NCBI RefSeq assembly: GCF_000737705.1
Contig: NZ_JPRH01000012.1
Span: 1-64,000, forward strand
DNA: 64,000 nt
Source: Chryseobacterium soli
GTDB taxonomy: Bacteria; Bacteroidota; Bacteroidia; Flavobacteriales; Weeksellaceae
Reading direction: 5' to 3'
In this document: positions 52,951 to 62,018 of the stretch, piece by piece
How the letters are laid out: each line of letters begins with the position of its first letter
Numbering within the stretch: the stretch's first letter is position 1
Notes under the pieces: model-generated
Told to the model about the DNA's origin: nothing
The model's database searches: none
The model's input: the letters and a program-made list of their open reading frames with translations, nothing else
Position numbers and translations under genes: made by a program

Positions 52951-54021
52951 ATGTTCAATACTTTAGGTAATCTTCTCAGTCTTACAACATTTGGAGAAAG
53001 TCACGGTGTGGCTTATGGTGGAATCATTAATAATTTCCCGGCAGGTTTAACGGTAGATTTCGATAAAATTCAATATGAATTGGATCGGAGAAAACCTGGG
53101 CAATCAGCTATTGTCACACAAAGAAAAGAAAGTGATACTGTAAAATTTCTTTCAGGAATTTTTGAAGGAAAAACTACCGGTACTCCCATTGGTTTTATCA
53201 TCGAAAACGAAAATCAGAAGTCAAAAGACTATGATCATATCGCTGATTCTTATCGTCCAAGCCATGCAGACTTTACGTATGATCAAAAATTTGGAGTAAG
53301 AGATTATCGCGGAGGCGGAAAATCTTCAGCCAGAGAAACCATTAACTGGGTCGTAGCGGGTGCACTTGCAAAACAATTGTTATCAGACATTGAAATCAAT
53401 GCCTATGTATCTTCTGTGGGCGAAATTTTTTGTGAAAAACCATATCAGGCTTTAGATTTTTCGAAAACTGAAAGCAATGAAGTTCGTTGCCCGGATGCTG
53501 AAACCGCTGAAAAAATGATTTCTAAAATCAAGGAAATCAAAAAAGAAGGTAACACGATCGGAGGAACCATTACCTGTGTCATCAAAAATGTTCCTGTAGG
53601 TATTGGCGAACCGATATTCTCCAAACTGCAGGCTGAACTGGCAAAAGCAATGCTGAATATCAACGCATGTAAAGGCTTCGAATACGGCAGCGGTTTTTGT
53701 GGAGCAAAAATGACGGGAAAAGAGCACAACGACGCCTTTAATACAGATTTCACGACACAATCTAACCTTTCGGGAGGAATCCAGGGAGGAATTTCCAATG
53801 GAATGGATATTTATTTCCGTACCGCTTTCAAACCTGTGGCTACAATTTTAAGACCTCAGGAAAGTGTAGATAAATATGGGAATCCTGTTATTGTAGAAGG
53901 AAAAGGCCGTCATGACCCATGTGTAGTTCCGAGAGCAGTTCCTGTAGTGGAAAGCTTAGCTGCATTTGTACTGGCTGATCTGTTTCTGATCAACAAAACA
54001 AGAAATATAAATAATTTTTAA
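52951..54021 (+). CDS. aroC: Chorismate synthase
   Basis: 356 residues. Converts EPSP to chorismate, needs reduced FMN. Signatures are [20 protein letters not shown] near the start, [29 protein letters not shown] (in part), and the C-terminal [17 protein letters not shown]. Two thioredoxin-fold genes follow closely. Confidence 0.97.
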   Translation: MFNTLGNLLSLTTFGESHGVAYGGIINNFPAGLTVDFDKIQYELDRRKPGQSAIVTQRKESDTVKFLSGIFEGKTTGTPIGFIIENENQKSKDYDHIADSYRPSHADFTYDQKFGVRDYRGGGKSSARETINWVVAGALAKQLLSDIEINAYVSSVGEIFCEKPYQALDFSKTESNEVRCPDAETAEKMISKIKEIKKEGNTIGGTITCVIKNVPVGIGEPIFSKLQAELAKAMLNINACKGFEYGSGFCGAKMTGKEHNDAFNTDFTTQSNLSGGIQGGISNGMDIYFRTAFKPVATILRPQESVDKYGNPVIVEGKGRHDPCVVPRAVPVVESLAAFVLADLFLINKTRNINNF

Positions 54022-54036
54022 CCTAAGATTTATAGT

Positions 54037-54600
54037 ATGAAAAATTACTGGGACCAGGGAATTTATTTTGAAAAATACATAGAAATCGCAAAAGAAAGAT
54101 TAGAGAATCCATCTAATCAGCAAGAAGCAGAGTATAAGCAATACTATGAATTGGGACTTCAGAGAATGGACAGAACACTGAAAAAGTATGTTCCGGATGA
54201 AGAACAGTTGAAAGAACTGGCATCAAAAAATTTTGATGGTAAGATTTTAATTATTTCCGAAGCATGGTGTGGTGATGCAAGCGCAACAGTACCTGCACTA
54301 TTCACATTTTTCAAAGGTCATAATGAAGTCAGAATTTTCCTGAGAGACAGTGATAAAAGCTTAATCAATCAGTTTTTAACCAACGGCACAGAGTCAATTC
54401 CGAAAGTAATTATTTTAGATCAGGATTTTAAGGTAAAAAATTCATGGGGACCCCGTCCAAAGCAGGGACATGAATTACTTATGAAGCATAAAGCCGATCC
54501 TGAGGGATATCCAAAAGATAATTTCTATAATGACCTGCAATTGTATTATGCTAAAAACAGAGGTAAGGATGCCGTTCAGGAAATTTTAGAATTGTTATAA
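54037..54600 (+). CDS. Thioredoxin-family protein with a single active-site Cys
   Basis: 187 residues, no signal peptide. The thioredoxin-like motif is IISEAWCGDASATVPALF: the family usually has WCGDC, but here the second Cys is Ala. TESIPKVIILDQDF is the cis-Pro region. It starts 15 bases after aroC and is followed by a TlpA gene, forming a probable operon. A monothiol form may bind rather than reduce disulfides. Confidence 0.82.
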   Translation: MKNYWDQGIYFEKYIEIAKERLENPSNQQEAEYKQYYELGLQRMDRTLKKYVPDEEQLKELASKNFDGKILIISEAWCGDASATVPALFTFFKGHNEVRIFLRDSDKSLINQFLTNGTESIPKVIILDQDFKVKNSWGPRPKQGHELLMKHKADPEGYPKDNFYNDLQLYYAKNRGKDAVQEILELL

Positions 54601-54645
54601 TATGATGAATGTAATGCAGCAGACCACAACAATAAAAAATAATTC

Positions 54646-55185
54646 ATGAAAAAAAATATCATCTACTTTATACTGATCATCATTATTTGTATTATTGCTT
54701 TTGTTCCGGGCGTAAAAGATTTCTTAAGAGATCAGTTTTTTCCAGTGGCAGCCATTGAAAAAGCCGTGCATATAAGTGACGAAGATTATGATATTGAATT
54801 AAAGGGAATCAATGCACCCAATACCAATCTTAAAAACTTTAAGAATAAACCGGTCTTTTTAAATTTTTGGGGAACCTGGTGTCCGCCATGCAGAAAAGAA
54901 TGGCCTACGATACAGAAGCTCTATGATACCCGAAATGGAAATGTAGATTTTGTACTGATTGCAATGAATGATCAGGAAGAAGCGGTAAAAAAATTTTTAA
55001 AGGATAATAATTATACGGTTCCTGTATATATCGCACAAAGTCCAATTTCTGAAAACCTGTTGCCAAAAGCCTTCCCTACTACGTTTTTATTAGACAAAAC
55101 AGGTAGGATTTTAATCAAGGAAGATGCCTACAGAGACTGGAATACGGAATCTGTGCATCAGTTTATCGATAACATTGTTAAATAA
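54646..55185 (+). CDS. TlpA-like thiol:disulfide oxidoreductase, membrane-anchored
   Basis: 179 residues. One N-terminal membrane helix (IIYFILIIIICIIAFVPG) anchors a periplasmic thioredoxin domain: NFWGTWCPPCRKEWPTIQKL with CPPC active site (near 81) and AFPTTFLLDKTG (cis-Pro). It reduces or rearranges periplasmic cysteines. Last gene of the aroC-thioredoxin series. Confidence 0.92.
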   Translation: MKKNIIYFILIIIICIIAFVPGVKDFLRDQFFPVAAIEKAVHISDEDYDIELKGINAPNTNLKNFKNKPVFLNFWGTWCPPCRKEWPTIQKLYDTRNGNVDFVLIAMNDQEEAVKKFLKDNNYTVPVYIAQSPISENLLPKAFPTTFLLDKTGRILIKEDAYRDWNTESVHQFIDNIVK

Positions 55186-55267
55186 GTTTAACTAAATTTT
55201 ATCCTGAGTTGGTATAAAATTTGCGAAATTTACAACATTGGAACTTTATTTTAAAACCAAACACAAA

Positions 55268-55612
55268 ATGAAATATTCAAAATTAAATTTAGCAAAAGAA
55301 GCAATCAGCCATAAGGGCTTCGTAAAAAAAATCCCGGACATTTTCAGAATGGTAAGAATGTGGAAAAAAGGAGTCTATCCTATAAAATCCATTGACATTA
55401 TTCTTCCCCTCTTGGGAATTCTGTATGTGATTTCTCCCATAGATCTTCTTCCGGAAGTCGCAGTACCGGTATTAGGAGTTTTAGATGACCTAGCGGTTCT
55501 ATCTTTAACAATTCCTAAGTTGATCAAAGAGGTTGATAAGTTTCTTCTTTGGGAAGCTGAACAAAAATACAGCGGCATCACTAAAGTAATAGATGCCGAA
55601 ATTATAAACTAA
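55268..55612 (+). CDS. YkvA family protein (DUF1232)
   Basis: 114 residues. ATG 55268 starts MKYSKLNLAKEA; a longer frame adds ten residues of no value. The DUF1232 block is GVYPIKSIDIILPLLGILYVISPIDLLPEV (in part), with the P-x-D-L-L-P motif and one or two membrane helices. Function unknown. Confidence 0.88.
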   Translation: MKYSKLNLAKEAISHKGFVKKIPDIFRMVRMWKKGVYPIKSIDIILPLLGILYVISPIDLLPEVAVPVLGVLDDLAVLSLTIPKLIKEVDKFLLWEAEQKYSGITKVIDAEIIN

Positions 55613-55632
55613 TAGTATATCCCTACTATTTC

Positions 55633-55666
55633 AAGCCATTCCAGTGCATACTGAAATGGCTTTTTT
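55633..55666 (+). terminator. Terminator after the YkvA gene
   Basis: AAGCCATT pairs with AATGGCTT, extended by CAGT/ACTG across one mismatch, followed by six T. Confidence 0.8.
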
Positions 55667-55736
55667 GCGAGAAAATGATGATAAATTTTTAAGCCTTATT
55701 TCAAATCGTTAAATTTGCAATATCTAATAAAAAATA

Positions 55737-57095
55737 ATGGAAAGTAAAAAAGAATTCTTTTTAGAGTGCTACAAGCTGGGCATCATTAAATTCGGAAGGT
55801 TTACCTTAAAAAGCGGTATCGAAAGCCCTTTTTATGTAGATTTAAGACCTCTGGCTTCAGATCCTAAGATCTTAAAAAATCTCGCTAATTATTTATTGGA
55901 AATGCTTCCTTTAGATAATTTTGATTTAATCTGTGGGGTTCCTTACGCGGCACTTCCAATGGCTACAGCCATGTCACTGGAAAGCTATATTCCATTAATT
56001 ATTAAAAGAAAAGAAGCGAAAGACTACGGTACCAAAAAAATGATTGAAGGAATTTACCAGAAAGGACAGAACTGTCTGTTGGTAGAGGACGTGATCACTT
56101 CCGGAAAATCTCTGTTAGAAACCATTCCGGAGATCGAGCAGGAAGACCTTAATGTTTCTGATATCGTTGTGGTATTAGACAGAGAGCAGGGCGGAAAACA
56201 ACTGTTGGAAAGTAAAGGCTACAGAGTTCATACGCTTTTCAATATTTCAGAAGTCTGCACGATCCTTCAGGAAACCGGAGATCTTTCTGAGGAAGAAGTA
56301 AAAAGAATTCAGGATTTCCTTTTGGGAAACCATATCCAGTTTGAAGAAAAAACCAGATGTTCTTATGAACAGAAATTAACACAGGCTCAACATTCGGTTT
56401 CAAAAAAACTATTAGAAACAGCTTTAGCAAAAAAATCAAACCTGATTGCTTCTGCAGATGTTACCACTACGCAGGAATTACTAGCTCTTGCTGATAAAGT
56501 AGGACCACATATTATTGCATTAAAAACGCATATCGATATTATTTCGGATTTCGAATACGAAAAAACAATCACTCCTTTGAAAGAATTAGCAGCAAAACAC
56601 CAGTTTTTACTGATGGAAGACCGAAAATTTGCGGATATTGGAAATACTCAGGAACTTCAGTTTACAAGCGGAGTTTTTAAAATTACAGACTGGGCAGATT
56701 TTGTAACCTCACAGGTTATCGGTGGTTTTGAATCTTTAGACTGCTTCAAAAATGTAGGTGTTGTGGCCATTATCGGAATGTCTTCCAAAGGAACTTTAAC
56801 AACCAATAATTATCGTGAAGAAGCGCTTAAAGTAGCTCTATCACATCCTAATGTTATTGGCGGGGTTTCTCAGAACCCAATTCCGGATGATATCTTATTA
56901 TTCACTCCGGGAGTCAACCTTGCAGATTCAGGGGATGGAAAGGGACAACAGTACAATACTCCGGAGCATGTTTTCAAAACCCTTCATACGGATTTCATCA
57001 TTGTAGGAAGAGGAATTTACAAATCTGAGAATCCGGAAGCTGCCGCTGTAGCTTATAAAAACGAAGGTTGGAATGCCTATGTGAAATCTTTATAA
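55737..57095 (+). CDS. pyrE-pyrF: Bifunctional UMP synthase: OPRT fused to OMP decarboxylase
   Basis: 452 residues. Residues ~1-205 are orotate phosphoribosyltransferase: SGIESPFYVDLRPLASDP, then IIKRKEAKDYGTKKMIEG and the PRPP loop LLVEDVITSGKSLLETI. Residues ~225-452 are OMP decarboxylase with the catalytic LMEDRKFADIGNT (near 292), ALKTHIDIISD, and the C-terminal IIVGRGIY. The EDRKFADIGNT form and N-to-C order OPRT-OMPDC are those of eukaryotic UMPS. It performs the last two steps of UMP synthesis as one protein. Confidence 0.95.
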   Translation: MESKKEFFLECYKLGIIKFGRFTLKSGIESPFYVDLRPLASDPKILKNLANYLLEMLPLDNFDLICGVPYAALPMATAMSLESYIPLIIKRKEAKDYGTKKMIEGIYQKGQNCLLVEDVITSGKSLLETIPEIEQEDLNVSDIVVVLDREQGGKQLLESKGYRVHTLFNISEVCTILQETGDLSEEEVKRIQDFLLGNHIQFEEKTRCSYEQKLTQAQHSVSKKLLETALAKKSNLIASADVTTTQELLALADKVGPHIIALKTHIDIISDFEYEKTITPLKELAAKHQFLLMEDRKFADIGNTQELQFTSGVFKITDWADFVTSQVIGGFESLDCFKNVGVVAIIGMSSKGTLTTNNYREEALKVALSHPNVIGGVSQNPIPDDILLFTPGVNLADSGDGKGQQYNTPEHVFKTLHTDFIIVGRGIYKSENPEAAAVAYKNEGWNAYVKSL

Positions 57096-57144
57096 AAAAA
57101 AGGAATTCCAAACTAAAATCTTAAGAAATATATTCAAAATAAGT

Positions 57145-57152
57145 TATATTTG
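57145..57152 (+). promoter_or_regulatory. -7 promoter element of the M1-like gene
   Basis: TATATTTG, exact TAnnTTTG, 16 bases before TTG 57169. Confidence 0.65.
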
Positions 57153-57168
57153 GGCTTTATCAGGAATA

Positions 57169-59991
57169 TTGAAAAAGATCAGCATTTGCCTTATTTTGTT
57201 TTGGGGAGTTGTACAGGTTTCTGCACAAAAAGACAGTATATATATTGAAGCTAAATTATCTTCAGACAAAAAAATACTGGAAATTAATCAGGAGCTTATC
57301 TATTACAACCACTCTGACAAAGAGGTAAACAACATAAAACTTTTAAACTGGGTTTCAGCTTATAACAAGAGAGGAACATCATTGGTCTACCGGAAACTGG
57401 AAGACCGGAGCAGCGATCTGCATTTTGCAAAACAGGAGCAGCTCGGCAAACTTTTGGAATTGGATATTAAGAATTCCGAAAGCCAGCCTGTTCCTGTAGA
57501 AAATATTACAGACCAGAATCTTTTTCTTCCTCTGTCTAAAGCTTTACGGCCAGGCGAAAGCATCAAACTGCAATTGCATTACCGGATGCAGCTTCCTAAC
57601 CAGAAATTTACCGGTTATGGAACATCCGATAGAAACGTTGCCTTAAAATACTTCTTTATTGTTCCGGATCATTTTGATCCGGACAATATTTCCAAAAGAA
57701 GCTATAACGATATCGAGGAATCCGTCAACTTCAATACCTACTGGACAGTTAATTTTGATCTCCCGGTGAATCATTTTATTGACAGCAACCTGCCTCAGAT
57801 ACAAATGAATTCTTTCAAAGGATATCTGGATTCTGATCCCGAATTCTTAATCTCTCAAAACGAATTTCCCTCTATCAAAATCAATACGGAAGGTATCCAT
57901 ACCGAAATTAAATTCGGATATAATTTAAAACCTGAAGAAAAGGAGAATCTGGAGTTTTATCTTCCTTTGCATCTTCAATTTATTAAAGAAAAGATCGGTT
58001 TTGTTCCGGATAGGATTTTTATTTCTGATAAATTCAGGGCGAAAGAGGATTTTTTTGGAAATAATGATATCAGCTTCTGGAAATTCAGGTTTCAGTTATT
58101 TAATGATGCAGAAAAAACCGATATGGATTATTTTGGAATCATTGCTAAAAAAATCCTGGATGAAAGCATTATCGCTGATAAACAAAATGATCATTGGTTT
58201 AAAAATGGACTAAAATCTTATCTTGAGATGCAGTATCTGCAAAAATTTTATGCGGACACCAAACTTCTGGGAAGTTTGCCTGAGAACAGTATTTTTGGAA
58301 TTAAGCCTTTAAAATTATTCCATGCTTCAAAAGTTAAGCTGCTTGACCGGTATGGTTTGGCGTATCAATACATCATGTCCCAGAATCTGGATCAGAAAAT
58401 TGACGAACACTTTACAGCATTGAGTAATTTCAATGATATGGCGATCAGCAGTTTTGAAACAGGAAGTCTGTTCAATTATTCAGCGGAAAAAATGGGCTAT
58501 GAAAATTTCAATGCGATAGTAAAAGATTACATTACCCAAAACACTGACAAACAGATCAATCCAAGAGATTTTCTAAAAAAAATTGCAGAGAAGGACAAGG
58601 CAACAACGTATTTGACACCTTTCCTGGAACAGAAAAACAGGGTTAACTTTAGTCTGAAAAATTACAAAAAAGATGGAGATTCACTTCACATCAACATTGC
58701 AAGAAATACGGATACCGATATTCCTGTAAAGCTGGAAACCCAAACACGGGAAGGCGAAAGAAAGACCTTCTGGATAGAAACGGAAGAGAATGAAAAGATC
58801 AAAAATGTATCTCTTCCTGCCTCTGAGGACGTATCTAAAATTACATTGAATAACGATTATATATTTCCTGAAGCGAATTACCGTGATAATTTTCTGTATG
58901 CAAAAGGTTTCTTTTCTCACACGAAAAAAATCAAATTTAAATTTATAAAAGACATTCCCAATCCTGAATACAACGAAATTTATATAAGCCCCAGAGTACG
59001 TTTTAATAATACGTATGATAAATTTCTTTTTGGTGTGAATTTTAAGAACCAGTCTTTATTTGATCAGAAATTCCTCTATTCTATTACCCCTACTTACAGC
59101 TCAGGGACAGGTAAACTGACAGGTTCAGGTTCTGTAGCCTACTCTTTTTTACCGGCTGAAAGTATTATCCGAAGCCTGACTTTTGGGGTTTCAGGCTCTT
59201 ACTACCATTATGATTACGGGCTTGCTTACAGAAAGGGATCTTTATTTTCCAATATCAATTTCAGAAAAAACCCAAGAAGTACGGTAAGCAGAGGGATTGG
59301 ACTATCTTATAATTATTTGGAAAGAGATTTGAGTCCTCTCATGGTTGCCAACAAAGACTATGGAAAATACAACCTCTGGAGTGTGGGATATGGATATAGC
59401 GACAGCCAGATGATCCATGAGAAAAGCTTAAGCATAAGTACACAGGGCATGGAAGACTTTAATAAAATTACAGCTGAAGGTTTCTACAGATGGGAATTTG
59501 CGCCTAAACAAAAACTCAGTCTGCGTGTGTTTGCAGGATATTTTGCAAGAAATGAGACCAGGAACAGTATGTTTAATTATGGAATTTCCAGGGTTTCAAA
59601 TTATTCTTTTTCTTATAATCTTTTAGGAGAAAGTGCCAATAGCGGTATTCTTTCGCAACAGTTTATTCTGGCAGATGGTGGCTTTAAATCATTTATCCCC
59701 GGAAGTGTTAATCAGTGGATTACCTCTTTTAATGTAGATTCAAGTATCTGGAAGATATTCCATGTGTATGCAGATGCCGGAATTTATAAAAATAAAAACC
59801 GTCCTACTGAATTCATATGGGATAGTGGGATCAAAGTAAAATTAATTCCTGATTTTCTTGAAATTTATTTTCCGGTGCAGTCGTCATTAGGCTTTGAACC
59901 TTCATTTAAAGATTATGCCCGAAGAATCAGATATACACTGGTCATTAATCTGGGTGCAGTTATCAATGCAGCCCGACGGGGATGGTATTAA
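57169..59991 (+). CDS. M1-aminopeptidase-like protein fused to an outer-membrane barrel
   Basis: 940 residues from TTG 57169, which gives the signal peptide MKKISICLILFWGVVQVSAQ. Residues ~25-500 follow the M1 peptidase layout (N-terminal beta domain, then the helical part), but where HExxH plus the distal Glu is expected the sequence reads ILDESIIADKQNDHWFKNGL: no HExxH is present. Residues ~610-940 alternate like a beta-barrel and end VINLGAVINAARRGWY. It may be a non-catalytic outer-membrane protein. Preceded by an exact -7 element. Confidence 0.75.
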   Translation: MKKISICLILFWGVVQVSAQKDSIYIEAKLSSDKKILEINQELIYYNHSDKEVNNIKLLNWVSAYNKRGTSLVYRKLEDRSSDLHFAKQEQLGKLLELDIKNSESQPVPVENITDQNLFLPLSKALRPGESIKLQLHYRMQLPNQKFTGYGTSDRNVALKYFFIVPDHFDPDNISKRSYNDIEESVNFNTYWTVNFDLPVNHFIDSNLPQIQMNSFKGYLDSDPEFLISQNEFPSIKINTEGIHTEIKFGYNLKPEEKENLEFYLPLHLQFIKEKIGFVPDRIFISDKFRAKEDFFGNNDISFWKFRFQLFNDAEKTDMDYFGIIAKKILDESIIADKQNDHWFKNGLKSYLEMQYLQKFYADTKLLGSLPENSIFGIKPLKLFHASKVKLLDRYGLAYQYIMSQNLDQKIDEHFTALSNFNDMAISSFETGSLFNYSAEKMGYENFNAIVKDYITQNTDKQINPRDFLKKIAEKDKATTYLTPFLEQKNRVNFSLKNYKKDGDSLHINIARNTDTDIPVKLETQTREGERKTFWIETEENEKIKNVSLPASEDVSKITLNNDYIFPEANYRDNFLYAKGFFSHTKKIKFKFIKDIPNPEYNEIYISPRVRFNNTYDKFLFGVNFKNQSLFDQKFLYSITPTYSSGTGKLTGSGSVAYSFLPAESIIRSLTFGVSGSYYHYDYGLAYRKGSLFSNINFRKNPRSTVSRGIGLSYNYLERDLSPLMVANKDYGKYNLWSVGYGYSDSQMIHEKSLSISTQGMEDFNKITAEGFYRWEFAPKQKLSLRVFAGYFARNETRNSMFNYGISRVSNYSFSYNLLGESANSGILSQQFILADGGFKSFIPGSVNQWITSFNVDSSIWKIFHVYADAGIYKNKNRPTEFIWDSGIKVKLIPDFLEIYFPVQSSLGFEPSFKDYARRIRYTLVINLGAVINAARRGWY

Positions 59992-59997
59992 AAAAAA

Positions 59998-60027
59998 GGG
60001 ACAACTGTAGATACTACAATTGTTCCC
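59998..60027. terminator. Hairpin terminator between convergent genes
   Basis: GGGACAACTGTAG faces CTACAATTGTTCCC, an imperfect stem with one bulge; T run on the minus side ends the 60050-60907 gene. Confidence 0.75.
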
Positions 60028-60049
60028 TCAGCAAAAATTATTTTGAAAA

Positions 60050-60907
60050 TTAATCTTTTACAATTCTTTGAGAAACCGGTTCATTATTAATGGTTCCGGT
60101 AACAATATAATCTCCTTTCCGTACTCCCGTAACATCTAAGGTAATAACTGCATTTTTAGTAGATTTTTTTACCACCTGCCCATATTTATCAAAAACTTTC
60201 ACATCTTTAATTTCCGTCACGAAATTAATTACATTATTTTTAATAAAAGCATTCTCTACAAAGCCTGATCCTACATTCTGTGTATCTACTACAGCTTGCG
60301 TATTCCCTAAAGAATTAACAGGTTGTACTGTTGATACTACAAAGTCAGTCTTATTATCATTGTTATCCTCAGCTATTCTTTTTATCGCTACAGTACCATT
60401 CAGCGATGGAGCCGGACCGCTCCCTTCAAATTGATTGGCCATTGGTCCATATCCTACAAAATCCAGAATATGATCTCCTGTTGGTCCTGTAACCATTGTT
60501 GTATTACCCACCAACGCGATTTTTCCTGAAGTGGCTAATGCTATTCCTTTAGAAGCATTAAGAGTACCATTAAAATTAACCACATCGGTTGGTGCAAAAT
60601 CTGCAGCAGGAAAATCAACATCATCTTCACTGCTTACTGTTTCCTTAATCAGGTAAGATTGTCCCGGACCTAAAGTAAGGGTTGGCAAAGTATGGTATTG
60701 AGTGAAACTTCCTCCTTCCTGCGCATATTGTATGGTCGCACCCGACAATGAAGCTGAGAATCCCCCCACATTCTTTAATAGTATGTAATTATTCTTTACT
60801 ATTGATTCTGAATTTCCACTTCCTCTATATATTTCACTAATCACAATTTGTGCATTAGCAGATGAACTGATTAATATTAATCCAATAATAGTAAATATTT
60901 TCTTCAT
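60050..60907 (-). CDS. Lamin-tail-domain protein with T9SS sorting domain
   Basis: 285 residues. Signal peptide to ~19 (SSSANAQ). The N-terminal domain begins IVISEIYRGSGNSESIV and carries YILLKNVGG and YTLPTLTLGPGQSYLI-like blocks of the lamin-tail (LTD) fold. The C-terminal ~75 residues end DYIVTGTINNEPVSQRIVKD, a T9SS type A sorting domain. A diverged paralogue lies next to it (61096-61929). Extracellular, function unknown; LTD proteins often bind DNA or pair with nucleases. Confidence 0.82.
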   Translation of the reverse strand: MKKIFTIIGLILISSSANAQIVISEIYRGSGNSESIVKNNYILLKNVGGFSASLSGATIQYAQEGGSFTQYHTLPTLTLGPGQSYLIKETVSSEDDVDFPAADFAPTDVVNFNGTLNASKGIALATSGKIALVGNTTMVTGPTGDHILDFVGYGPMANQFEGSGPAPSLNGTVAIKRIAEDNNDNKTDFVVSTVQPVNSLGNTQAVVDTQNVGSGFVENAFIKNNVINFVTEIKDVKVFDKYGQVVKKSTKNAVITLDVTGVRKGDYIVTGTINNEPVSQRIVKD

Positions 60908-61040
60908 AACTATAAAATCTTTGTGTTATATCATGAAAAATATCAAAAACAATACCACAACTTTAAAAAAAATCTAAAAAATAACAATATTTCCTATTAA
61001 TACATTAAAAAAGATAAATGATAATTTACTTATCAAAAAA

Positions 61041-61069
61041 ATCCAGCCATTTCAATGAAATGGCTGGAT
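61041..61069 (-). terminator. Terminator of the 61096-61929 gene
   Basis: ATCCAGCCATTTC pairs perfectly with GAAATGGCTGGAT around AAT; seven A before it become a T run in the minus direction. Confidence 0.9.
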
Positions 61070-61095
61070 GATATGTTCTTTAAAAAGAATTTAGA

Positions 61096-61929
61096 TTAGT
61101 CTTTTAAGATCTTCTGAGAAACCGGCTCATTATTTACTGTACCTGTTACGATATAGTTTCCTTTAGCCAAGTCAGAAACATTTAATGTTCCATTTTCTTT
61201 TACCGAAGCTGTTTTTACAACCTGTCCAAACATATTGTACACTTTTACATCTTTAGCATTGGTTCCAAAAGTAATTTCGTTGTTTTTAACAAAAGTATTT
61301 TTAACGAAACTTCCTTTTACATTCTTTACATCAGAAACAGCTAGTGTTCCAGAACTAGAATTTTGAGGCGTTGGTGTACCTGCAACAAAATCTACAGAAT
61401 TATTATTGGTATCCCCCGCTGTTCTTGCAATAGAAGTTGTATTTGATGGTGCGGTCGCAGGTGCTGTTCCTTCAAAAGCGCTAGCAGTAGTTCCATAACC
61501 TACAAAATCAATAACATTCGAGCTTGTAGCACTTGTTGGAGCTGTACTATTAGTAGTTAATGCAATTTTTCCTGCACTTCCTGATAAATTGATTGTTCCA
61601 ATGCCATCCGGAGTAGGTAAATTTCCTCCAGCTGTTCCGACACTACCTTCTTGTAATAGGTAAGTTTGTCCAGGCGATAATGTTATAGTAGGAAGAGCAT
61701 GATTACTATTCCCCCCATTAAAATTACCCGCAGCAGCAGCGTATTGTAAATAAGCACCAGTTAAAGTAACCGTAGTAGATCCAATATTTTTTAATTCAAC
61801 AAAATCATATTTATACAATATAGAAGAAGTACTTCCACCTCCTGCTCCATAAATTTCATTGATTACAATTTGTGCATTTGCAATAGCAGATACCGAAATA
61901 ATACTTAAAATAGTAAAAATCTTTTTCAT
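61096..61929 (-). CDS. Lamin-tail-domain protein with T9SS sorting domain (paralogue)
   Basis: 277 residues. Signal peptide MKKIFTILSIISVSAIANAQ, then IVINEIYGAGGGSTSSILYK and FVELKNIGS, clear LTD-domain starts. It ends NYIVTGTVNNEPVSQKILKD, matching the neighbour's end except four residues. Same order and strand as the 60050 gene, so it came from a local duplication; its own terminator and gap (188 bases) suggest separate expression. Confidence 0.85.
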   Translation of the reverse strand: MKKIFTILSIISVSAIANAQIVINEIYGAGGGSTSSILYKYDFVELKNIGSTTVTLTGAYLQYAAAAGNFNGGNSNHALPTITLSPGQTYLLQEGSVGTAGGNLPTPDGIGTINLSGSAGKIALTTNSTAPTSATSSNVIDFVGYGTTASAFEGTAPATAPSNTTSIARTAGDTNNNSVDFVAGTPTPQNSSSGTLAVSDVKNVKGSFVKNTFVKNNEITFGTNAKDVKVYNMFGQVVKTASVKENGTLNVSDLAKGNYIVTGTVNNEPVSQKILKD

Positions 61930-62018
61930 AAAATATAGTTTTAAATTTATATGATAAAATTACAAAAAAACAGTCAGTTAATTTTAATAACAGTACAAAA
62001 TTAACATATTGTTAAAGT

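Noticed and set aside
53445-53798. 117-codon antisense ORF inside aroC
   Set aside because: Shadow frame within a clear housekeeping gene.
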